Assembly: GCA_022414725.1 (NCBI GenBank)
Contig: CM039462.1
Location: 41,567,622 to 41,631,621 of the forward strand
Source of the DNA: Microglena sp. YARC
Lineage: Eukaryota; Chlorophyta; Chlorophyceae; Chlamydomonadales; Chlamydomonadaceae
Reading direction: 5' to 3'
Length of the DNA: 64,000 nt
The notes below the pieces were generated by a model that was not told where the DNA came from, did no database searches, and saw only the letters and a list, made by a program, of their open reading frames with translations. Of this stretch, positions 32,355-42,900 are shown piece after piece; the first letter of the stretch is position 1; every line of letters starts with the position of its first letter. The position numbers were made by a program, and so were the translations under genes.

Positions 32355-32690
32355 GACCCCAGGGGTTAGTTGCGTCCTGGGACGCACCCTAAATCGGTAG
32401 GTTGCGTCATGCGACGCACCCGAATCGGTAGGTTGCGCCCTGGGAAGCAGACACAACTGAAGGCGTCAATCTATCAACAGAACCCGTAGCCCACGGCAAT
32501 GGAGTGGTGGTGGGCCAATCAACTGATGGGCGAGACGCAACCGACATCCTGAACCTGCGTCTGCGACGCAACCAACATCCTGAACCTGCGCCCGGGATGC
32601 AACGGACCCTCCCATGTTGCGTCTGCCACGCAACGGACCCTCCCCATGTTGCGTCCTGCGACGCAGGACGCTGCGTCCTGCACTACCCTG
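32355..32690. repeat. Cluster of inverted GTTGCGTC / GACGCAAC motifs
   Basis: GTTGCGTC, its complement GACGCAAC and variants occur about ten times among CATCCTGAACCTGCG and ACGGACCCTCCC spacers. Many short hairpins could form. No coding frame is convincing. Confidence 0.6.
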
Positions 32691-32959
32691 CTGTCCACCG
32701 CACTCTTTTTCTGTACTTTCAAAACCAAAGGATACAAATACAACATGCATAAGTTCAAGGTCAGCACCTGAGCAAGTTTTTAAACTATCTTAACCGCTAC
32801 GTGTGGTCCCTGGTTTCGTGGGTATCGCACACGGGGACTTGGAATATGAAGACGGTAAGCAGCCCAGAGTAGGCTGAAAAACCATGCAACAATTCAAACG
32901 TATAACTTAAAGGTCAGGTCATACAAAACAAATACCACTCCATTTGTTAAATCAAAAGT

Positions 32960-33032
32960 GCGCCCTAACCAGAGGGTGTTCAAGAAGTTTTTTTTTAGAC
33001 ACCCATGCTATGAAGTTTTTTTGTGTGCCCTT

Positions 33033-33077
<45 letters not shown>

Positions 33078-33290
33078 TATTGGCTAAAAAAGTCAGGCCC
33101 TAACATAGCTTTTCTTTTCGGCTACGGGCAGCAGCTTCTGGGCAGATCCCCTGACTTGCTACCCAGCCAAACCTAAAGCAACATAATGCATCTGGAAGCT
33201 GACATACTCAGCATTCCAACAGTTTTGAAATATCCACACTACAATCAGTGGCTACCTCATGGAGCTGCCTAGAAGCTGCTGCTCATAGGT
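32960..33290 (+). repeat. Poly-C tract and MITE copy
   Basis: An uninterrupted C run lies at about 33034-33077. 33120-33289 has MITE ends GCTACGGGCAGCAGCTTCTG and GGAGCTGCCTAGAAGCTGCT. Confidence 0.6.
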
Positions 33291-33361
33291 GGAGAGAAAA
33301 GCTATGTATCCCACGTGCCCTAGGTGGCCCTCGAAGGCTGTATGCACACTGTATCTGTTTT

Positions 33362-33540
33362 AGGATACACATGGTAGCTTACAGCCATCTTCATTGGCCA
33401 GGATCTGGGTCAAGCCCAAAGCATTCAGTGCTTTAGATGCATTGGAATGATCGCCATGTCAGCTTTCATACACACTACCTAGCTTCAGCTTTGAGCCAAG
33501 GACAAGGGAATGAAGCTGCCTAGAAGCTGCTACGAGTAGC
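33362..33540 (+). mobile_element. Palindromic-end MITE
   Basis: Left end GGATACACATGGTAGCTTAC (diverged), interior CATTGGAATGATCGCCATGT, right end GAAGCTGCCTAGAAGCTGCT then ACGAGTAGC. Confidence 0.55.
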
Positions 33541-34224
33541 TAACACAAGAGACTAGGTAGAGATCCCAAGTAGCCTCCAGTTAAGACCAGGCTGAAATAT
33601 AAGTGACAAAGTAAGAAGGCAAATTGTGTCTTGTTCTGGACATGCCTTGACACAACGAATCCGTCCCAAACATATGATCGCTCGCCACTGAGGTGTGTTC
33701 CGTCGTGAGGGGTTTGTCACCAAGGTTGTTCAAAATGCTGTGTCTTGCGTCTCATACACAGATTTGGGGAGTCCGTTGCCTATCAGAAACATATCCAGTA
33801 GGTCGGTTGCTTTCTTGGAGGGTCCGTTACTGATTTTTGAGTGTCCGTTGAGTCTGTGAGGCAGATCTTGGAACTGGGTGCGTCCCAAGATGCAAATCTT
33901 GGATTTCCGTTAAACAACCCTGATTCTCACCCGAGGAGGTGAATGTAGACTGGCCAGGACATCTACCACCCATGAATATGGACATTAGTCTTTAAGTTGT
34001 ATAATCAGCTTATTATGTTTCCTGGTTTCCGTGGGTATTGCACAGGGGGGCTAGGAAGACGGTTGCAATTCATGCGTGTGTGTTTATATCCTTACCCTAC
34101 TGTCGGCTTCTTGCCCGAGGCTAGATGGTAGTAATTATACAAAACAACTTTGATTTGTATGTATGCTAATAAAAAAAATCTTAACAATACCTAGATACAG
34201 TATTGTATACTTATGTTTCTGGTT
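33541..34224. other. Intergenic DNA
   Basis: GTCCGTTG-type short repeats at 33770-33850. No gene supported. Confidence 0.35.
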
Positions 34225-34410
34225 GTAGCTCCATGTAGCAGCTTCAAGGCAGCTACCGCCCCTTCTCCATTATGGGGCTCAATCTGAAGATAGCTAGGAA
34301 CCTGGGTCTGAAACCTGGCGCTACGGATATTCCATTGCAGTATCAAACTCGCTGCTTGACCCAGTGCTTGGCACCTGGATCTGGCTAGAAGCTGCTGTGC
34401 ATGCTTAGCA
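34225..34410 (-). mobile_element. Palindromic-end MITE, reverse interior
   Basis: Ends GTAGCTCCATGTAGCAGCTT and CTGGCTAGAAGCTGCTGTGC. The interior GGGTCTGAAACCTGG and ATTCCATTGCAG read in the opposite sense to most copies. Confidence 0.55.
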
Positions 34411-34753
34411 GAAAAAGAAACAACGCAGAATACCGGTACCAAGATAAAAACAGCTTGAGAGGTTGAAGAAAGCCAATTTAGAATTGTTTCCCCAAGAATT
34501 GGCTGGATATGTGGTTGGACATCCTACTCCCCCCCCACAACACATCCCTACCACACGCACAGACCCCACCCCTGTCCTCTGCTATGTAGGGCATTGCACG
34601 TGTTTCTCTCTCTTGCACAGTTGGTTTGTTCAATAGATCGATCAACCTTCAATCGGTCCTTGCGCATCAGTGGTGGGTGACATGGATGGCGCGTGCGCGG
34701 TGGTGACGGGTGATGCAGTTGGCTGCAGAGGGGCACTTCCCACAAGTGTCTCC

Positions 34754-35032
34754 CTAATGCCAAGTGGACTTAGAAGTGGGCGCCTCCCGTTCCCATGAAA
34801 ACCATGAGAAGCCCATGATTGAGAGCAGGTCTAGGCAGTAGGCTGCATTGTCTGTGTGCCTGAGCAGTCGGCGCTCAATGCCATTCATCTGCTCTAAATC
34901 GGTGCCCTGTTCGCTGAGTTGAGCCATGGGAGTGCCCGCCATCCAGGTAAGGAATGAGCGGCGGCACATGGCGAAGGTGTCTGCTCCTGCCAGGCCTTGC
35001 TCCACTGCTGATGTATGCGCTAGCCTGACAGC
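34754..35032 (-). CDS. 3' terminal exon, unit B gene or separate gene
   Basis: After CTGTGCAG: AVRLAHTSAVEQGLAGADTF, MCRRSFLTWMAGTPMAQLSE and IERRLLRHTDNAAYCLDLLS, ending at TAG. It is a helix-rich stretch of 92 residues that I do not recognise. Phase 0 at its start is consistent with the preceding exons. Confidence 0.45.
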   Translation of the reverse strand, partial: AVRLAHTSAVEQGLAGADTFAMCRRSFLTWMAGTPMAQLSEQGTDLEQMNGIERRLLRHTDNAAYCLDLLSIMGFSWFSWEREAPTSKSTWH

Positions 35033-36895
35033 CTGCACAGAGAAATTGAGGTGGACAAGGTCCGCAGTGAGTGATGTAAGCCCTAACATCTAATGATGGG
35101 TTTGCTAGCTTTACATGTTGCACATGTGAGGTGAGGTGGACAAGGGTCACAGTGAGCGATGTATGCCCCGATGCCTACCACCACCACCAACCCACTTAGC
35201 CCCTGACCTCTTGGAGCATGAGCGCCAGGTGGCTGTCATCCCTTATGGAGCCAGTCCCCCCATCAGCCAAGCACGCACCATCCCACACCTCCCAGCCACC
35301 ACCACCACCTACCAACCGAGCCTCGGTCCACTTGGTGCATCAGCGCCATGTGGCTGTCATCCCCTTTGCAGTGAGCCCCCCCCCCCCCCCCCCCCCCCCT
35401 CTCTCTCAGCCAAGCATCCATCACCCACCCCACCCCACAGTCCCTCCCACCCACCTACCCTCCCACCCACCTTCAACAGCATGCGTGCCAGATCGTTGTC
35501 ATCCCCAACGTAGCGAATCGCCCCCTCTGCAGAGCATCCATTGTTGGGGCTACGTGCGCGTGCCGACACATGAGCTAGGGGTAAGGAGCCTGAAGGGACC
35601 AGGGCCAGGGACCACACGTCCATCATCCTGCCTCCCACTGCCCCACCCTCTGATCGACAGTCCAGAGGTGACACCTGGCCGCTCTTTGCCTCCTCCTCGT
35701 AGCTAGCGCCACCATCCAAGGGCAATCCGACATGTGCCGCTGTCTGCGGATAGGTGGGAGTGGAGAGAGTTAGGGAAAGTGAGGGAGAGTGGGGAATATT
35801 GAGTGATAGCGAGGGGGGGCAAGCACGGGTGAGGAAGAGTGAGGAAGAGTGAGTGATAGCAAGGGGGGGCAAGCACGAGTGAGGAAGAGAGAGGAAGAGT
35901 GAGTGATAGCAAGGGGGGCAAGCACGAGTGAGGAAGAGAGAGGAAGAGTGAGTGATAGCAAGGGGGGGCAAGCACGAGTGAGGAAGAGAGAGGAAGAGTG
36001 AGTGAGAGAGAGTAAGAGCAAGGACGAGTGAGCGTGATGAGTAAGGGAGCGCGAGTGAGTTCGAGGAGATTGAGTGAGAGTGGGAGAGAGAGGGAGAGAG
36101 AGACACATCACCCCGCACCCACACGTCACATCGCACCAAACTCACCCTTGCCTGCATCATCTCCATGCGAGCCCATGCCAGAGACATCGCCACCACCATC
36201 TGGACACTTCCTCCACTCCAACCCACCCCCCATCAAATACATAACTAATTCCATTACTAAATAACTGAATAAAGATACAATCACCAAAACATATGAGTCT
36301 CGTAAGCATACATCAATGAATAGTGCATATATGAATACGAAATATGAATGAACAAATGAACAGAACGACCCACAGCCGATAGCTCACCTCTCCCATCTCA
36401 TCTTGTCTCAAGCGCTTCGTGTCAGCTCCAGCTGTCATGTGCCTTCCCTCATCAGCCTGTCTGGCATGGCTACCCACCCTAGACTACAAGTGATTCTGGC
36501 CAGAGGCTATGGACAAGGGCCCCCCTGGACCCTCCCCCCCAGGGGTGGGGGAATCATAGCCTCCCTCCCGGTTTCTCTTAATTCCCTGTTGTTGGGTGGA
36601 GGGACCTGTTGGCGGCGGCTGGGCACTTGTCTCCACTCCGTTGAAAGCGGGCATTTGCATGAACATGTTGGGAAGTCCGGGGATGGTGGATTGGGGGGCG
36701 TGCGGCACAGCGTAGGGGTGGGACACTTGCTGGGAGCTCTGAAGGAGAGTTACACGGGGAGGGGGGCGGGGGGGGGTCAGTGGTGTGGTGTGGTATGGTG
36801 TTGTGTGATTTGTTATGTGATTGGGCTAGTTGGGGGCAGTTTGGGTGTGTGTGTGTGTGCGTGGGTGGGAGGGGGGGGGGGGCGTGCGGCGCGGC

Positions 36896-36962
<67 letters not shown>

Positions 36963-39900
36963 GGGGATAGGAACCCTAAAGGAGAGTTGCAAGGGGACGT
37001 GGGTGGGGTTGGGCATGGTGGACGGTCTGTGGTGTATTATGGTATAATGTAGTGTGGCGTGTGATTCAGTGTCGGGGTGGGGCGCTTGCTGGAAGCTCTG
37101 AAGGGGAGTTGCATGGGGATGGGGGGGCGGTATGTGATCTGGTGTGTGGATAGGTCAGTGGGGGCATCTGGGCATGTGTTAGTGGAGGGCACCAAACTCA
37201 CCCTGTCCCAAATCATCGCCTGGTTCTGCAAGTAGGATCGTCCCATGTTCTTTGTATCCACTAAACTCTGCTGCAGTTACTTCTGCTGCTGATGGTGATA
37301 ATTTGCATGGGCTCGAGTCATTTGATCATTTGCTTTCGCCTGTGCCTCTTTCCCTATGAGGGCTATTCCCTTAGCCACTGGCTCCCTGTCTTGCTGGTGT
37401 GCCAGAAGCTGCTGCTGCTGCTGCTGCTGTTGCCCCAGCTGGAACATGTGCAACCGCTCTACTTCTGCTAAGGGCCTCATACCTTGGGCCCTTGAACCAC
37501 CGCTGGGCTGTACCGCTTCTGTCAAGGGCCACATACCCTGGGCCCCTGGACCACCGCTGGGCTGTACCACTTCTGTCAAGGGCCACATACCCTGTGCCCC
37601 TTGACAACCATTCTGCTGTACCGCTTCTGTCAAGGGCCTCATACCCTGGGCCCCTGGACCACCCTTGTGCTGTACCGCTTCTGTCAAGGGCCTCATACCC
37701 TGTGCCCCTTGACAACCATTCTGCTGTACCGCTTCTGTCAAGGGCCTCACACCCTGGGCCCCTGGACCACCCTTGTGCTGTACCGCTTCTGTCAAGGGCC
37801 TCATACCCTGGGCCCCTGGACCACCCTTGAGCTGTACCGCTTCTGTCAAGGGCCTCATACCCTGGGCCCCTGGACCACCCTTGTGCTGTACCGCTTCTGT
37901 CAAGGGCCTCATACCCTGGGCCCCTGGACCACCCTTGAGCTGTACCGCTTCTGTCAAGGGCCTCATACCCTGGGCCCCTGGACCACCCTTGAGCTGTACC
38001 GCTTCTGTCAAGGGCCTCATACCCTGTTCCCCTGGACCACCTTTTTGCTGTACCGCTTCTGTCAAGGGCCTCACACCCTGGGCCCCTGGACCACCCTTGT
38101 GCTGTACCGCTTCTGTCAAGGGCCTCATACCCAGTTCTCCTGCACCACCCTTGTGCTGTACCGCTTCTGTCAAGGACCTCATACCCTGTTTCCCTGGACC
38201 ACCCTTGTGCTGTACTGCTTCTGTCAAGGGCCTCACATCCTGCCCCCCTGGACCACCCTTGTGCTGTGCCACTTGCTGCATCCCCCTCGCTGGCCCTGTT
38301 GTTGATAATAACACTGACCTGGTGCTGTCATGGATTCTACATTGGCTCCCACTTGGCCCTGGACATACGGCGCTGGGCTGGGATTGCCTGGGTAAGCGCA
38401 TGCTTGTGCCTTGTTTCCCTTCTAGTGTTTGAACAGCCTGAAAGAGCAAGACATGTTTTGGACATTTCCATTAACATATCAAAGACAGCAAATAATAAAG
38501 AAATGTGTAGGTTTGGGCCGACGTATGAGCTTATAAACGTATGAACGTTTACTCATACGTTTATAAGCTCAAACGTATATATACGCCGTATATTTTTTCT
38601 CGAAACGTATGAGTATAAACGTATAAAAACGTATGAGTTGTACTTTGAAAAGTTCCCGGCACATAACTTTCTCGGTTTTTATTCAATGTATCACTTAGAT
38701 AGCTCTTTGGAAAGCTGTTGACCTCCTCTACCACAATATGAAATAGAATTAATCTTTCACACGTACCATTTTGCTTAAATGTGGCCTACAGTTTGATTTA
38801 GATAACCAGGATGGCACACATATCAGAGCGCCATGTAGCCTTCCATTCCACAAGCTGTGCTACTACGTGGGCTTGAAGGATTGATGGTGCAAGCCTAGTG
38901 CAATGTGAACATGGGCAACATTGCAATATGGTTATATTCTTATATTATTATAACCTGTCGCTGTCTCATAGAGCTGCCTAGAAGCTGCTGCACACTTGGT
39001 CTGAAACCTGTAGCTGACTCACAGAGTCACAGAGCTGCCAAGAAGCTGCAGCACACTTGGTCTGAAACCAGTAGCTGACTTAGGGAGCTGCGTTTAAATA
39101 ATGATGTGAACATGGAAAATATTAATGTACTATTGGCACCGCGCTTCTTGGTCGACACACTTTCTGGCCGAGATTTATTTTTCTGAGATATGGACAACCT
39201 AAAATTGCCAGATTTTGTTTTTTGAGAGTTGATGTGTGAAGCCAATGAAATTAGCAACGCGGCAATACATTTAAACCCATGTAAAAATCTTGTCCCAAGA
39301 AGTGCAATAATTACTCATACGTTTTCGTATGTTTATATGCATACGTTTATACGTTCATACGGCATATAAAAATGAAAATATACGTTTGCTTCCCAACCCT
39401 AGAAATGTGGGAACATATTAACTGGTAGCAGGCGAAGATGCTGACAAGGAATTGGGGCAGCTATTGAACCTTGCCAGGAAGTAACTTTCTAACAAGCTAT
39501 TGGACAAGTGATAGCACTTAGATGTTTGCTTAAAGGGGAAGGCACCCCTATACTTTTCCTAGCCTCATCTAGGATGAGACTCATTGTGCAGATGTTTCCT
39601 AATAACAAAATGAAAGGGGAAATAAATACCTTGCTACCAGGAACTTTCGTAAAAAACAATGTAAACTATTATCCCAAACACTCGTATACAAATTCATATG
39701 TACATGCACAAAAGCTGAGAGCCAGTCTAATATACCTGAAAATTCTTGGTCAAAGTTTTTAATGCCAAGCTCGCCTGTCGATGCTGCTGATCTTGCAGTA
39801 CTAAGGCCTGGATCTCTTCCTTTTCAGTGGTGCCAAATAATTTCATCAACAGATTGTCGTCAATCAGGGATTCGGATTCAGCCCTTCTGTCCAGAAAGTT

Positions 39901-42900
39901 CAGATCCTCATCTGGCCTCCTGTTGTCAGAAATGGTGGTGAGGAATATTAATATTACAAAACCTCATAGTATATATATAAATAGTATATATACCGGTACA
40001 TAGTGACACAACGGTTTGGACAATTGGAAACAGTCGTTGACAGACACAATGAGGAGCGACATAACAGTTAGTACGACTGTTGAATGGAGGGCAGGAGACA
40101 GTCGTTGACAGACACAAATAGGGGGTTACATAACAGTACAGACACAACACAGACACAAATAGGGGTTACATAACAGTACAGACACAACACAGACACAAAC
40201 ACAGACACAACAGACACAAATAGGGGTTACATAACAGTACAGACACAACACAGACACAAATAGGGGTTACGTAACAGTACAGACACAACACAGACACAAA
40301 CACAGACACAACACAGACACAAATAGGGGTGACATAACAGTACAGACACAACACAGACACAAATAGGGGTTACATAACAGTACAGACACAACACAGACAC
40401 AAATAGGGGTGACATAACAGTACAGACACAACACAGACACAAACACAGACACAACACAGACACAAATAGGGGTTACATAACAGTACAGACACAACACAGA
40501 CACAAATAGGGGTTACGTAACAGTACAGACACAACACAGACACAAACACAGACACAACACAGACACAAATAGGGGTGACATAACAGTACAGACACAACAC
40601 AGACACAAATAGGGGTTACATAACAGTACAGACACAACACAGACACAATCACAGACACAACACAGACACAAATAGGGGTGACATAACAGTACAGACCCAA
40701 CACAGACACAAATAGGGGTTACATAACAGTACAGACACAACACAGACACAAACACAACAGACACAAATAGGGGTGACATAACAGTACAGACACAACACAG
40801 ACACAAATAGGGGTTACATAACAGTACAGACACAACACAGACACAAACACAGACACAACACAGACACAAATAGGGGTTACATAACAGTACAGACACAACA
40901 CAGACACAAATAGGGGTTACATAACAGTACAGACACAACACAGACACAAACACAGACACAACACAGACACAAATAGGGGTTACATAACAGTACAGGCACA
41001 ACACAGACACAAACACAACACAGACACAAATAGGGGTTACATAACAGATAGTGAGACTGTTGAATAGAGGAAATCAATGGTGTACATATACGGTACACCG
41101 ACTGTTGTTGTAGACCGTAACACTAACCGGTGACCAACAACGGCCTGTTTAACAGTCTATACTGGGTATTTGTATTTGCATACAAATGTCAACATCGGCA
41201 TTTTTCTGTAGGCAGTCATTTTTTTTCATGGCGCCACATGACAACCAAAACATCCCTTTGATTGTGTTCCTGCATCATTGTTTACAAGCTTGTAGTTATT
41301 CAGCGGATGATTTGGATTTCGTTTTTTCGAAGAAGGTTGTCGGTCGTACTTTGTACTCCAAATTTGGCCTTGAAATTGTGGGAGAATTGTCGTAAATTGG
41401 CCTGAAAGAGTCTAGCAGCAATACAACCTGTCAACCCATTGAATCCAACTCATCCCCAGAACTGCTATTCTGATAGGACCCTAAACCCTAAAATCCCTTC
41501 GATCTTGGGTTACCGCCGCATTATAGACATACCAAATATGTCATATAGTTATTCAACGGATGATTTGGATTTCGTTTTTCAGGTTGTTAGTCGTTCTTTA
41601 TACCCCAAATTTGTCCTTTAAATTGTTGGAGAATTGTAAAAAACTTAGCCAGAAAAATTCTAGCAGCAATACGACCTGTAGACCCATCGAATCCAAATCA
41701 TCCCTAGCACTGATATAATGCTAGGACCTTAAACCTTACACCCTAAACCCTAAAAGACCTTCCAGTTTGGTTAACTGCTGCATTTTATGCATACCTAATG
41801 TGTCATGATGCCAGAAGGTGCCGAATGTTCAGATTTTGTGAACCTCAAATGGGTGCTTGTCTTGGTGTCTGACTTGGCCACATCTTGGTTGAAAGCCAAA
41901 GCAGACATATCCAATGATTCAGGATTCCAGAATAATTGTGCTTAACAATCTCAAGAGATGCAATCATGTGTATGCTCTGGTGTAATGGATGGGACATGTT
42001 TCGAAAACAGTCTCAAGTAAGTTATGAGAGAGACCTACCCAAGGGCAATGGCGGCTCTATCATAACACAACCCTGCCTCAGCTTCCTCATGGAAATTACC
42101 AATGGGAATCTTGCGACAGGTTCCTGTAGTCACGCATATAACTGCCCGCCAGCGCTTGTGGTGTCGAACAAAGCTAACTCCGCTGCAAATATTGTGATGA
42201 TACATTATGTGCCGTGATGTGCTGTAATGTATTGCCATGCATGGATTGTGGTTTGATGAAGGTGGGTTGTCATTTTTGAATATGTGGTGTGTGGTTAGTA
42301 GTAGGTGCAATGTGGGTTGTGAGGGATGTGTGTTTGTGGTGAGTGGTGTGTGGTGAGTGGTGTGGTGTATGATGGTGTTTGGTGGAGTGGTGGTGTGCGG
42401 TGCTTTATGGTGTGTCAGGTGTGGTGTGTGATGGTGTGGTGGTGTTTCGTGCCTTGTGGTGTGAGTTGTGCAATGTACAGTGGTGTGTGTTGGTGTGTGT
42501 TGTGTATGTTGTGTTGTGTGTGGTGCGTGGTATGTGGCATGGGGTAAGGGGGAGCAGGTGGACGTGGGTTGTGGGGTGGGGGATGGGGGGCTGTGGAGGG
42601 GGTGGGGTGTGGGTGGGGGTGAGTTGTGGGAGTCGGGGTGTTGGTGTGGGGTGGGGGGAGTTGGGAATGGTGTGTGGTGTGTGGGCTGCCAGGGCCGTGG
42701 GATGAGGGGTGCCGCAGCTGTGGAGTGTGAGGTGTGGGGTGTCAGGGCTGTGGGGTGTGGAGGAAGGGGGTCAAGGGGTGCGCGGGTGTGGTGTGGTGTG
42801 TGTGTGGGGGGCTGTGGGGTTGAGGGTACGGGTGGGGGTGTGGGGGGGGATGAGGTGTGGTGCGTGGGGTGTGGGGGGGGAAGGAGGGGCCGTGTGTGTG

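Noticed and set aside
37356..38432. Plus-strand Cys/Pro-rich repeat proteins opposite the 18-residue repeat exon
   Set aside because: Open only because the 54-bp unit is a multiple of three. The minus frame connects in phase to other exons and ends in a Gln-rich region.
1080..38437. TAA/TAG reassigned to glutamine throughout
   Set aside because: Hundreds of Gln codons in intact exons are only CAA/CAG, TAA aligns with Lys in unit C, and TGA also occurs in broken copies. Mutation or error is simpler. Kept as a low-interest finding only.
40090..41050. CRISPR array
   Set aside because: The repeat has no unique spacers and the genome is eukaryotic.
40110..41098. Cys/Val-rich hydrophobic proteins on the minus strand
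   Set aside because: Artefact of the 40/23-bp minisatellite.
41480..41760. CCCTAAACCCTAAA as an interstitial telomere
   Set aside because: Only two to three degenerate units.
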